From Polydactylus sextarius (taxonomy: Eukaryota; Chordata; Actinopteri; Polynemidae): a stretch of DNA of 64,000 nt. The stretch's first letter is position 1, and every line of letters begins with the position of its first letter. Of the stretch, positions 1-12,700 are shown in pieces. Position numbers and translations under genes: made by a program. The notes under the pieces were generated by a model. That model was not told the DNA's origin and did no database searches. It saw only the letters and a program-made list of their open reading frames with translations. The stretch spans positions 14,449,275 through 14,513,274 of the forward strand of contig CM028921.1 in the NCBI GenBank assembly GCA_016801845.1, in the 5' to 3' direction.

Positions 1-89
1 GTAGCACAAACTTCACAAGTTCAGCATCAGACTTGATCCCTTCTCTGCTTCTGTAGTTGTATTTATCAACATGCTTCTTATCTTTTCAG

Positions 90-667
90 GAAGCTCACGG
101 CTTTGATCTCCATAAGTTGAGGACAGATCTCAGTGAGTAAAACCACCGAGCAACAGTAAGAGGTAGCGAGCTTGTGTGATTGATGAACACACTAATGATG
201 CTCTGGCGCGTTTCTCCACAGATCTCAGGTTTTATCAGCAGGTCAAACTAGTGAACTTCATCCGGCGGCAGATCCATCAAAGCCGTTGCTACGGCTGCCA
301 CAAGAAATTCGACTCCAGAGCCAACGTCCTGCGTCACATCGCTGCCCAGGGTCACGTGATGAAGCTGCCAGACGTGTCGGCCTGGGACCAACCGCAGTGA
401 GTTCAGCGCTGTTATTTAGAAACCAAATATTTATCTTTCCCGCCTTTTTCTTAAACATATGTCTGAACTCAAACTCCCTACAGATATTACTTCCCTACCT
501 ATGAGAACGACGCCCTCCTGTGTACATTGTCTGACAGCGATGAAAACGACGAGACGGGCCGTGGCGAGGACGTCCCAGTGATCGCAGAGGACATCTCCAG
601 TCTCAGAGCGCTGAAACAAACCAGTGTCCTTAACCAGCTGCTGAGGAACAGAAGCTCCTGCAGCTAG
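90..667 (+). CDS. znf277: Zinc finger protein 277, C-terminal exons (partial; 5' part outside window)
   Basis: Three coding exons join in frame: 90-132, 222-396 and 484-667 (stop TAG at 665-667). Each intron begins GT and ends AG. The second exon encodes the conserved block FYQQVKLVNFIRRQ followed by a C2H2 finger, C-x2-C-x12-H-x5-H (CYGC ... RH ... GH). The last exon encodes YYFPTYENDALLC, an acidic stretch, and a C-terminus close to LKQTSVLNQLL. These blocks are what I know from vertebrate ZNF277. In mammals ZNF277 is a nuclear C2H2 protein linked to Polycomb (BMI1) recruitment and to the ribosomal protein uS5; those roles are family knowledge, not visible here. Only about 133 residues are in the window, so the N-terminal fingers lie to the left. 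Bases 1-89 are the end of an intron. The identity rests on motif memory, with no alignment run. Confidence 0.92.
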
Positions 668-882
668 GACGAAGGACAGAGGATAACGGACAGCTGGGTG
701 ACGGACAGTCAGACATCTTTCTCATTTTAGGACAATTCATCCTCTCATCAGACTTGATGTCCTCCGTGCACCGGGACAGCGATGGACACGTGGACAGCAG
801 ATTTTCCAACAGGCACTTTAAAAACCATCAGAAGCCTTTTTCTCCAGAGGTGCAGACGTTGTTGAGCAGTTTGATGTCAAGC

Positions 883-888
883 AATAAA
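883..888 (+). terminator. znf277: Poly(A) signal of znf277
   Basis: Canonical AATAAA about 215 bases after the stop codon, followed about 20 bases later by a TG/T-rich downstream element (901-919). This is the only canonical plus-strand signal near the end of the gene. Confidence 0.75.
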
Positions 889-954
889 GTGGAATTTAAA
901 TGTGTGTGTTTTTTTTTTTATATATATTATCTTTATTCATCAATGTAAACGCTG

Positions 955-960
955 TTTATT
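955..960 (-). terminator. Poly(A) signal of the kinesin gene
   Basis: Minus-strand AATAAA (tttatt on the plus strand), about 140 bases past the kinesin stop codon. A second copy at 932-937 is an alternative. Confidence 0.6.
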
Positions 961-1098
961 AATTCAGACACTGTTCAAAATCCAAAAACCCTGAGTTGTG
1001 ACACTTCACACAGAAGATGCAGAAATTAAACAATAGAAAGCATCTTCACATTTTAAAATCTGTGTCAGTGGAACCTGATGGCGTCTCAGATTGTTTGT

Positions 1099-4000
1099 TT
1101 ACTTTCCGGCCTTGCTGTTCTTGGCAGGTACGACGTTCTGCGTGGCTTTACTGAGTGAAACCTGACGTATGGTGGAACCAAACTGCAACGTGCTCAGTGT
1201 CTCTGTCACGTTGCTGACGTCTGGGCTCACATTGACAAACATGCAGCACTGTGGAGAAACCAGACGACATCAATCATCAGTAACACAATAAGTTTGTTGT
1301 AACTTTTTTTTTTTTAGTTACAACAAATTTGTGTCATTTGTTAACTTTAGCATGGTAGTAGTTCATTTTGGCTACAAATAAGTTTCAGCTAAAATCCTGT
1401 AAAAAATAAAATCTAGTAACAAAGTAATAATACTTCACTTCTGTACCTTAATATGTTTTAGGAGCATCTGTACTTTAATTGAGGTTTTTCTTATTCTGTC
1501 ATCTTTGGCTTTGACTTCACTTCATTTCCTAACTTAATGATACTTTAACTCTGATCCAATTTCAGTGTTGAGTGAGTAAAGTAAATGTGGTGTTCTTCTC
1601 TCTAAGTCTACCTGTGACTGTTTAGATCAGCACCATGTCTGTGGGTTGATGGATGGAGAAACTTCAACAACATCAATATCAAACAGAAATTTAGTGGAAA
1701 AAGAGCAACTTTAGTACTTTTGGTCAGGATCAAGACATTGTGACTGAGGCTTTTACTTTTATTACTTAAGTATGTTTAATTATAGATTACTTGTCATATT
1801 TAAGTACGGTAAATACAAGATACTTTCAACTGAATAGCATTCAGTCAATTTTGATCAAATGTCTGTACATCTACTCTAGTGTCTGTACTCTTACTCTTAG
1901 AGAGACTTTCAGGTACCAAATAACCGTGGTTCTGTCATCAGGGGGAGTGTCCACATCTTATCTGTTTACCAGTTACAGCAAGTGACTGGTAAACAGATCC
2001 TCCAGGGTTTTTACACGTTAGAGGAGCTCCGTGTGGTAAACCTCCCTGATCATGTTTCGGTTTGAGTCAAACTTTACCTTGGCGTCTCCACTGAGGCAGG
2101 GCTGCAGGAGATGGGTGAGTTTAGAGTTTCTGAAGGGGATGTGAAGGGCGTTACACTTGAGAGCGCTAAACACCTGAAGGAGACAACACCATCTCAGACA
2201 CAACAGATTTAAATATTTTACATTTATTCACCCTGTGGAGGAAACTCATTTTGGAGGCCGGGTCTCAGACTCAGACTAAATGCTCATTTGGAAAGGTGTA
2301 ATACTTGTGTCAACCACAGAGGTGGTGAGTAAACCAGGTGAGTCTTCGGTGTGTTGCTGTACCTGTCCCAGCGCCGTCAGGGATTTGTTGATGGCAGCCG
2401 CCTCCACCAGCCTCTGGCCCTCAGCCTCGGTCTTAGAGATCCGCTCAGATCCGGCGAGATCGCACAAGGTTAGCGTCCCGCGTGACGTCAGTCCCGACAC
2501 CTTGTCTGTACCCTCCACCTCCAGTGCCACCACCAGGTGAGAACGGGAACTGGAGAGGTAGAATAACAAGAAAAGATCATGTCACAAGATCATGAATTCC
2601 TGTATGAGCATCAACACTGAAAATACATCCAACAGTAGTCTAAATCTGGAAAAACCTCTGTATGTTCATCTTGGTCGAGGCAATCTTCCTGTTCTTCTCG
2701 CCTGTCTCCATGACGCTGAGAATGTCTGCCTCAGTCTGGACCTGGATCTGGGTCAGTCCTGGGACAGACACCGACTTCCCCTGGACACGAATGTCTAGAG
2801 CAGCACTGGGGCTTTTGGTCAGAAGGTCGTTTAGAGTATCATTATAAATCTCCAACATGGAAATCTGGAAAAAGAGTTGACATGAATCAGACTTTCTTTT
2901 ACCACAATAGAACTTCTCATCATTTGAAACAAATAAAATCGATTCAAATTACAATGATGGACTGATTAGATTTTAACAGTCAACAGTCTTTAAGACCTCA
3001 CAAAACATGAATATAGCATCAGCAGCATTTGCAGGGAACACAATGGTAGTGGACATGTACAAGATGATGTGGAGCATCAGAAACTTTTCACACTTTATTT
3101 CCACAGCAGCGTGTTTCTATTTAAAACACGCTGCTGTCATTGCATAATTGTTGCAGTGAACCTCACTGGCCTAATCGGTGTTATGTTTTGCTTGAATTTA
3201 ACAGACAGTGCGATTTGTGGTACCTGACACTTACACAAGTAGTGTAGTGAAAATCTACCACAAGTGCGTGGTGACTTCATACCTTCAGTGTGTAGGAAAC
3301 CTTCTCTTTTTCTGCACAGATGCGAAGCAGCTCTCGTACAGACCTGACGACAAACACACACGCTCAGTGTTAGGGAACACGAGACGCTGATGAGCTCCCT
3401 CTCCAACAAGAAACCTAACCTCTGTGTAAACTGAGTCCTCTAGTCAACAACGAGTTGCTGCTGCTGCTTCTCATCACACATTGATGAGGTGTTGTCAGGT
3501 GACACGTCACGTAACGAGCCACAGTTTGTCGTTTGGCCTCTGACAATGATGTATGTTCCAGATAACAACGGTGGAGGTGTTCACTTGATAAAACAGCCTG
3601 AAGATCTGATCTTAAATGTTTAAGTGATGACACCTACAACTGTGAAATTTGGAATATATCAGCAAGTGTGGCAAAATTATCATAAAAGGCTCATTTTCAG
3701 AGATTTCATCCATATTAAAGATACAGCATGCAATAATTTTAAGTGAATGTATCAGCATCATAGTCACTGTGATGTTCAATGACTCCTTACAGGGTGAATG
3801 AAGGGTCTCTGCAACCTTCACCGTCTCTTGGTGAAAAACCAACACTGGTGAGATAAGAGACTACGACACAGTGATGTTGGATTCACGAAGGGTAATTTCA
3901 GTGGCACAATATTCTTCAATGATTTGCAACAGTCTTTCCCATGTAAAAAGATGTCCTAAGTGGTCGTAAGGCTGATGTCATGTAACAAGATGTTCAGCAC

Positions 4001-7000
4001 CTCTGTTTCTGTTTAATTAAACGTTTTGCTATGTATCATGCATCTTGAACTTGGCTTTCTTTACCAAGACTATAGGAGAGAAATATTTGCTTTCTAGAGA
4101 AAAAAGCAGCCCGTCTTCCATAGTGCACATTTAACTACAGCCACACATTTGTTTCTGCCACTGACAGGTTCAAATTGTTACATGGATTGTTACAGGATTT
4201 TTTTTTTAGATTTCTGCAACAACATGTTGATTCCTGATTAATACTCTATCATAAATTGTCATTCCATGTCATTCTATGTTGTCTTTGACAACATTATGAT
4301 TGGATTCCTACCGACACAGCTTTGTTAAAGAGTGTGATCTTTTTGTCTAAGCAGAAACAGCTGTTCAAAGTAGAGTCCACTGACAAAAACAGTCATTTTA
4401 CCTCATAGAACACTGCTGTTGTCGGTCTACTGCTGCTTTGTTTCATTTATTTTGTTAGTAACAACTGTTGAGTTCTGCCAGGTACAAAAGCAACATATAT
4501 TTGATTCAACTTAAACAACAGTTGCATCTATCTTTTAATCCCCCCTCGTCTCACTTCCCCCCATTCTCTGTTGCCTGACCTGATGTTGACTCCAGGGTTT
4601 TCCTTGCTGCCCATCATAGTGTAGGTCTTCCCTGAGCCTGTTTGCCCATAGGCCAATATACAGACGTTATATCCATCCACACAGGAAGTTATGACCGGCA
4701 GAGTTCCTGCAAACACGTCCTCCTGCAGAGAAGACGGAGACACAGCAGTGAACAGACTTTCTATAAACATGATTCTTTGCTGTATAAGAGATTCTTGATC
4801 CCAGTGCAGCTCGTCTTTTTGAACAAATTTAAATAAATGAAAATCATAAAACATTATCATTCTAATAAAGTACCGTTGAACAACTAAATGAGAAACCAAT
4901 CAGTTTTACTTCAAACGAGGCAGTGAAGCCCACAGCTCCTTATGATTTTTCTGCAGGTGCATTAACCGCAAACACAACCACAAACAAACAAAACATTTGA
5001 TTTAACTGTGAGCTTTATACTAACCAGGCTGACATCAATGTCACAGTTTGACAGGAATGATAATGTGGTACGTGTGTGTAGAATCTCATATAAGATGTTA
5101 AAAGAAATAAATATTTACACATTTCAAACTTGTGTGCACGTTTGATTTTGTTCTGTTGCTGTTTCTGCTGCTGTAACAATAGAATTTCGTCACTGAGGTA
5201 TTACTGGACGTCTAGTTTAATCTACATGATATGAGTGAATGAGATTTTATTTAACTAATCAATTTCAAGTCAGTGACAGGCCAACGTCAACTGTCACTGC
5301 CTTCATTTCTCAATCAATGATGTTCCTGAATTACCACCTTACAGTTGCCCACCCCTGCCAAACAGTCTAGTTGCAGGTGATTTGACCTCTGACCTCTCTA
5401 ATTTGACCTTTGACCCCTACACATCTAATCAGTCCACCCTTGAGCCTGAGTGAATGTTTGTACCAGATGTACCAAACAGTGCACATAAATGTTTGACAAA
5501 TTCACATCTGTTTGTGCTGTGCAAATAAATGTAGTCCTTCCTCAGACGATGTGAACGCACCAGTCATAAAGGCCTGGTTGTCATAGAGAACTAAAGATGC
5601 AGCCTTAAATCCAAACAAACAAACAAAAAAAAAATAGATAATAATTATTAGATTTACTAATATTTTGACTAAATATATCAGATAACTATGAAACTGACAT
5701 CCTTTCATTCTCAATCATTTCTTGTCAGAATCAAAATATGTATTTGTTAATGTATCAATTGGCAGCATTTTAAAGGCCATGAAGGTGCCTATAGGTGGTC
5801 CTGAGTATTAACATGTCAGCTGTAGCCTTACTGAAATAAACTGAACTATGTTGTTTTTAACGTGTTCTGCATTAGAGAAAAATTTACCCAGTTTTACCCA
5901 TTTACCCAGTGCTGCAGGAAAAGCTAAATTCTTACTGGGAGCTGTTGCGAAAATTTCAGCAACACACCGCTCTCAGTCTGAACCTCCTCAGGTTTAACTC
6001 CTGCCCACTGGTGACATCCAGCCTATCCTCTATCATTTCCCAGACTAATGCTGTTGAAATTTTGTGCTGATGAAGACCCTCTGGGTTTCTTACCTGTGTG
6101 CTACTCTGACCGTAGACTTTATCAAAGTTGAACTTCTTCCTGTTTCCCTTCTGAACAACCACCACCTCCTGGTCATCAGTTGTCTCCAGGCAGGAGTTGG
6201 CGGTGGCCGTGCTCCTGCAGCGACAGAACACCCGGATGTTTCCCTGTAGCTCCAGCAGCTTGTTGTACAGGCTCTTCCTCTCTACCGCCTCCCTCCTGTA
6301 GAGGGACCTCAGTTCCTCCACTTCCCCTGCTGCCTCCTGCTCCACCCGAGCCAGCTTCTCCAGGGCACCCCTTAGCTGCTCCACCTCATTCTTCATGTCG
6401 GCCATTGCCTGGTAGACTGTGGATCGAAGCTGCTTATTGGAAATGTTTAGCCCACGGGTTAGGCTGCTCACCTGGCGGAGTTGACCGAGGTCCATGGTGG
6501 GTTTATTGGCAGTTCTGGCAGGAGGAACAACAGGAGTGGTCCGGTGATTCAACAGAGATCTAATCTTCTCTCGGGACTCCTGCTGATCAGCCTCTAGTTC
6601 AGCCAACTTCTGGTTCAGGTGTTGGACTATGTCAGTCAGGTAACGGACTTCTCTCACCAGGTAGCTGTTCCTCTGGAAGAGGTTGTCCACCTCCTTCTCT
6701 TTAGTCTGGAGTTTCTGCCTCAGTTCCTCAATGACTCGATCCCGTTCGAGAAGGGCTCTACTGGGTTAAAGATTGTTGATTAGTTCATTGAATTACTTCT
6801 GATTTGAAGACAAATGCATTTTAAGCATGACACCTAAAGATGCTTGATAACATGAATGATAACATAATTTTCAGTGTTTTTTATGAACCTTGGAGCCTTG
6901 GGTTGCACCATTAGAGATCTTACAGATGTATACAATTGAATCTAAAGTTTAAATCTAATATTTCCACAGGATTCACCACTCTGCTTGTCCTGTTCGCTGG

Positions 7001-9746
7001 ACGTACAGGACAGCTGTGTATGTGCAAATGGTGCAGTTTGTGGAAAGTTTTAAATCACTCAGCATTTTATTGTTCTGTTTTCCAGGGTCTAGGTGCCCCA
7101 GGTCTCTATTTAGTTAATGTAGATATTGGCTGTTGTCTAAACTTGACAAAAGAGTTTTCTGTCCCCCAACACTTAAAACTCTAAAAGTCTCAAGAAACTT
7201 GGCCTATACTTCAGGGAACTTATCAACTTTGGGCACCTGGTCAGGATCCCGCCTGGGCACTTTACACTTGAGATTTCCACTACACACTGCAGAGATTATA
7301 TATCTCATCTAATCTGGGAATGCCTCTGGGTCCTCCATGAGGAGCTGGACAGTGTCAAGCAGGGACACCTGGACTACCTTGCTTGACTGCTAATGTTCTA
7401 GCATTGGTACTGTCAGTTTTCTGCAGACCTGAAGGAGTTGAGGTCAGTGTAGTTGGGATCTCCACTGGGAGGCGCTTGCAGGAGGATTTCCCCAAACATG
7501 GTGAGGTAGACGGAGCTGACCTCGTCAGGGTCATAGTTGCACTGTCTGAGTGCCGCCGTTATCTCTTTCTGGTCCACCAGACCTGGCAGAGTGGACTGGA
7601 ACCATAAAACCAAGCATCTTACATCTACATCCATCCAACAGTTGCATTTATTAGATAGAAACACAAATAGGGGCAACACAGTTGTTTTCCTCACCATCAC
7701 TCGCTGGACACGAGCTTTCACAAATTCAACATTTATCTCCCATTGCAGTGGCAGCAGCAGCCAGACGCCTGAATGAGGATCCCAGAACCTGCAGACGTTC
7801 ACTCGTTCCTGAAAAAGAAGCACTTGATTTGTTTGTTTGTTTGTTTGTTTGTTTTTCTTCGAATGTTTGCACACAGCAACGAAACCTTGCATCTTTGTGG
7901 ACTCAGCAGACTTTGCAGCTTCATCTCACCTCAAACATGTAGGTCATGACGGTTCCTTTGCCCTGGATGTAGACGCTGCCGGTGCGATCGTCCTCCCTGA
8001 CCGCTGGCTGGCTGTTTGCTGCAGGCTGCAGCTGACCAGAGCTCTGAGGGACAAAATACTGATCATGCCCCATTTCATCCTCCAACATCTTCTCCATACA
8101 CTCTTAAATAACTAATGGTCAATGGTCAAACATTAATTTTATCTGTGGCAGAACTGTGAGCAGATGAACCTCATAGTTGGTGGTGGTGATGAAGCGTCCC
8201 TGATTGTACCACTCCTTTGGAAATGGCTGCAGCTTCTGGGAAGGATCAAGATACATGAGATAAAAAAACAACATCCAACATCTAATAAATGTTGAATATT
8301 TATTTTATTTTTATTTAGTTTATTTAGGTGTTTCATTTCATACCTGTGACTCATCAACATATACTCTGTTGCCATGATGGTTGAAGCAGCTGTAGAGCAT
8401 TCCGTTGTTGTGGAGGAAACTTTCAAAGTCCAGAGACACTTCTTCACCTTCTGCCACAGTCTCCTGAAAACATAGTGTACGACACATAGTTTGTAACACT
8501 GCAGGCTTGATTTAAACATTTTACTCTTCTATAACCCACTGATCACAGGTAAGACAAAACACTGTTTTCAACGGGATAATTCTCTCATTTAAAAAATCAA
8601 GAAGAAGTGGGAAAAGTTCCTTTTAGATTATTTTTGTTGTTGCAAAACTTAGATTTTTGAAATGTCTTTGTTGTTGTGATTCTCATTTTGGCCACATGAG
8701 GGACCCGTCGTCACTCTAACTAAGACTAAAAACATACACACTGGAGAGACAACACTTTAGATCAGGTCATAAATTGTGTCACAGCTCTCAGATGCTCCCT
8801 TCTTTTCTTGAGCCAGTAAAATAACAATGATCAGATCTTTCACAGCCAAACTTACATCAAGATTTACTGCACTGCTTTAGAAAATGCAGTTAAGGCTAGG
8901 TCACATGACTGGAGTATGAGCAGTGAGGAGGAGTGGAGCAGTATGATTTTAAATGGATTGAATTAGATTTAATCTGCAATCCATACTATATTGACATTAA
9001 CTTTTAGCTGCTGCTATTATTGTGTGTAACATAAAGGATGTAATTAGGAAATTCTCTATAGACTGGAACGTCTTGTTTACAGATTCTTGGTTTGATAGTA
9101 GGCTGTGAACTAAGACACAGTTGCCAAAAGTGAAACTAAAACATCTGGATTGCCCCCTGGTGGCCGGCTGTAGTGCAGGTTATAGACACTGCTACCCTTG
9201 ATGTTAGCAGTTTTACATGGATTTACATAAAAACAAACAATACACAATTACAAGGGCGAAGACACCTAAACTGCAGCCAGTCACCAGAGAATAATCCAAA
9301 TGTTTTGGCCTCACTTTGGCAGGTTCACAGTCTCCAGGTAATAACAGTAATGCATGGAAAACAGTGTGGATACATTATTGATGCAGCTCCTCACAGTTGC
9401 AGCTGGACTCAGGACAGTTTGTAGCCTTCTCTCCTCCTCATCATCTTCTTCTTGTTCTTCCATCATGTGCCTGTAGTTTTCCTCACTCTTTAAAGACTGG
9501 ATCTCCATGGTGTGACTGTCAGTTTTCACAGCTTCTGCCTCCGCCTGGAAACACATCACAAGTAACAAAAGAGAATGAAGTCACACAGATGTTTTCTGTC
9601 CATACATGAGATTCAGCATGTACCTGCAGGGTGTCATCACTCCGTCCTGCAGGTGTGGAGGGTCGCTGTGCTCGGTCAGGCTCGGCCTCCCCAGCTTCAG
9701 GCCTCTCGGGACGGGATCCCTCACTGACTGACGCCCCGCTGCCCAT
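1099..9746 (-). CDS. Kinesin-14 (C-terminal motor) protein, 795 aa, complete
   Basis: Exons in transcript order: 9746-9624, 9544-9374, 8463-8344, 8235-8170, 8043-7930, 7808-7695, 7595-7429, 6760-6094, 4722-4580, 3343-3283, 2864-2656, 2549-2363, 2173-2078, 1248-1099. They sum to 2,388 nt and every phase closes. From about residue 290 to 460 there is coiled coil (exon 8). It runs into LQGNIRVFCRC, the neck/motor junction typical of kinesin-14, so the motor is C-terminal and expected to move toward microtubule minus ends. Motor motifs: P-loop GQTGSGKT (~540), switch I NIQSSRSH (~650), switch II DLAGSE (~683), RNSKLTHLLQ (~730). The usual RVRP motif reads RCRS. The protein starts MGSGAS, and residues ~40-290 form an acidic segment plus a Trp-rich region I cannot assign. 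The motor looks KIFC3-like; KIF25 was also considered. The orthologue name is uncertain, the class is not. Confidence 0.92.
3104..3136. repeat. Perfect 13-bp inverted repeat in a kinesin intron
   Basis: Arms 3104-3116 (cagcagcgtgttt) and 3124-3136 are exact reverse complements around a 7-base loop. The repeat lies in the intron between exons 2656-2864 and 3283-3343. No known element was recognised around it. Confidence 0.8.
4723..6093. other. Kinesin intron, no gene seen
   Basis: AT-rich intron between the P-loop exon (4580-4722) and the coiled-coil exon (6094-6760). Open frames on either strand lack splice-compatible ends and have no recognisable motif. Nothing else is supported here. Confidence 0.6.
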
Positions 9747-12700
9747 CCTGGCATCTGCTCACACACAGAGACAGAAACACCGAGAGGGGGGGCGGAGGGG
9801 AGGGTGGATGGCAGTGAGATCACCAAATAGGTGAGCATGTGTGCAACCTGACACAGGGCCAGTCACTGTTACAAGGAACCTTGGTATTGTCATTTATTAT
9901 TTAGAGAAAAGGGGTGGGAGTTTATGAGTTATTCTTCTCACTCCTTTCCAAATATGTATTTCTACGTCTTATGTTTAAATGTTTTGTCGTACTTTTCTTT
10001 TTTTTTTTTTTTTTTTTATTCTTATTTTGGTTTGCATTTTCGAAATAAACACTTCAATCAATCAATCAGTCAATCAAACTGTGACTCTCCTGCTCTCGCT
10101 CTGCTAACATCTGGTGAGAGAGCTGTATCTCATCAAAAGAAAGTTACACATGAAGTGATGTTAATCTCATATATCATCAATCATTGTGAATTCATGTTAG
10201 CAAAGATAAGATACTGAGAATGATTTGCTTGCGAAATAAACCTAATCCTCTCTGATTTCATCCAATAGCTGGTAAATGTGCTTCAGGCAGCCACCAGAGG
10301 GCAACGTTGTCCTATTAACAGGAATTTGAGCTCTCGCAGTTGTGAGTATAAGCATTCACACTGTATTTGTGATTTCCTCTAGCACCACTCTTAGGACAAA
10401 GCAAACGTTACAGTTAAATTGGGTTGGAAAAAATATAACAGTGTCTTAGGAAATGGACATTTACCCATGGTTTACATTCACCACTTCATAAGGGACCATA
10501 TCCTCCAAACTGAACAATCTGCTGTTGAGCTGCATGTAGGCAAAAGCTTAAATGATAATATATGTGGTTGTGCTGCACTGATTTAGATTCTCAGTGAATC
10601 TGATGATATTGCACAAGTGCCAGTGGCTCCACATTTTTTTTTCTGGGGCTTTCAGCTGCATCTCGTGGTGTTGGGGAGCCACTAGGGCAAAGTGGCAATG
10701 TGCTGAGGAAGGCCCAGAGTTACAGAAGTAAGCCTGCACTATTTGTTTTCTTTTTAAACTCAAATACTTTGTTTATTCCATCCAAATATATATACAATAT
10801 ATATACAATATATTTTATTTATTGGGGCTGTGATGAATATTTCAGCCTCCAAGGGGTGATAAACTGTTAGTGTAGGTTTAAATATATCATCAAATTTCTT
10901 TTAATTTTTTTTTGTTTGTTTGTTTGTCTTCTTCTCTCCTGGTGCACAGTACGATACAATTTAACGTCTCCAGAAATCTTGGGTTTGTCGTGAAACAGGC
11001 AGCAGCTGGTGAGACCTGGCATGTGTATTGTAACCCAGCATGCATGCACCACAGAGCAGTAAAATCCTTCCTGATTGCCCCCCTTTTAAAAATGTGTGAG
11101 GAATACTGGGAGAATAACAGCGTGGAATTCATTCTGCTTCAGCTCAGCCTCTGCAGCTTGGCCAAATTAGAAATGATGAGCAATAAAAAGAGGAGAAGGA
11201 AACAAATTCCCCAGAGTACAATCGACCAAAGTATCCTCCATTCAGAGAGAACTGACGTGCTGTCTCTGCCGATGAGTTTTTTTTTTTTCTTGCCGCTTTA
11301 TCAGGAGAGTGTGAGAACATCTGCTGCTTCTTCTGATTGTTTCAATGTCTCGGCATGAAATGTTGTAATCATCCAGGTTTAGCCTTTGCACAAAGTTTCA
11401 TATTTACTCTGGGATCATGTGAATATCAATACTTACTAATCATTTCTTTATTCTTGCTTTAATGGACCAAATCTTTCCATTAAGGTTCTTTTATGCACTT
11501 AAATAAAAGACTGAATTCTTCTTGAATTTGAGCTTTAACTCGAGAGCAGCTGTTTAAAATGGTTGCCTGTTTCTGCCAGGACAAGAAAAATTGGGGACAA
11601 TAAAAAAAAAATATTCTGCTTTGTAAATCACAGTTATGAGACAGTAAGTCAGAATTCACACCTCAAAAGTTTGGCTGAGTTTTTTAAAAAATCTCCTAGA
11701 GTTTTGTGTTTTCCTGGCAGGAGTGAACCTCCATAATGCAGAAGTCCCAGTGGACTTTGATGAAATGTTGAATATTTATGGGGTTTCATCTTCACCATCA
11801 TCAAATCTAACTCTAACTCCTGTGCATCACCAATTAGTCAGAGCGAAGACAAGGAGAGAGTCATCTTGAACCAATTGGATAAAAGCTACACCTGGTCTGG
11901 ACTTAACCAGGTCCTCATCAATGCGATGAGGGGAGTTTACACCCCAAGGAAAATATGTTTTTTTTAATCAAAATCTAATCAGTTGTGTCAAAGATATGGA
12001 TGTTTGGATGGAGTTGGAGAGAGTAGAGTTGTGTCTCCTACAAAACAAAGAAATGATCAAGAGAAACTGCATCCCCATTTGAAACAGTGTCCTTCAGAGT
12101 ACCGGGTCTATGTATTCATGAACCAACGGTCCATAAATCAAGCCTACAGAAAAATCTTATTTACATCCCTCATATATTCAGCCGCCTCCTTCCGAGGACC
12201 TGGTTTACGAAAGTCTGACTGAATCAATAGTCCTTAAATGGTCCATTGGACAGTCCAGCCTACAGGGGATGTCCTGCTTACGTGCTTTATTTATTTATAT
12301 ATCTTGCGTTTTTATGTTATTTTTGTCTCCAGGCAACAACAATATTGCCTAAAGTTAAAAAAAAGAATTCAGCTACATCTTACACACCACAGAAAATATC
12401 TAATTCAGTCTATTTAAAATGCACTCCTCTACTCACTCCTCACTGCTCCTAGCACTCAGGTCATGTGTCCTAGCTTTGACTGTATCGCAGTGAATCTTGG
12501 GATATGTTTGGGCTGTGGAGGATTCAACTGTTGTAGCCTTTGTGGCTCAAGAAAAGAAGCTGGATTTGTAGCTGAAGGAGCCTTTAAATTGAGACTAGTC
12601 TCCATCTGTGACATATACAACCAACTGAGGACACAGCTGAGAACTGAAGCACGGCTGAGGAGAAGAGACTTGTGTATGTGTATGTGTATGTGGCATTGCA

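Larger units (their letters stand above)
668..1098. other. Shared 3' region of two convergent genes
   Basis: This stretch holds the znf277 3' UTR (plus strand) and the kinesin 3' UTR (minus strand). A plus-strand AATAAA sits at 883-888. Minus-strand AATAAA copies (read as tttatt) sit at 932-937 and 955-960. A T-rich and TA-rich tract (909-929) lies between them. The two transcripts probably end within about 100 bases of each other or overlap. No further open reading frame here looks real. Confidence 0.75.

Noticed and set aside
5502..5714. Minus-strand open frame (70 codons) inside the kinesin intron
   Set aside because: No splice signals fit it to the neighbouring exons, and the motor exons on both sides already join in phase without it.
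9374..9380. Possible U12-type intron in the kinesin (donor reads GTATCC)
   Set aside because: The next bases (AC) do not continue the U12 consensus, and no TCCTTAAC-like branch point lies before the acceptor at 8463.
10912..11358. 148-codon plus-strand frame in the kinesin-chrna7 spacer
   Set aside because: No recognisable domain, reads through a T-run giving poly-Phe, no promoter or poly(A) support. It fits a chance frame; a conserved non-coding element here cannot be excluded without comparison.
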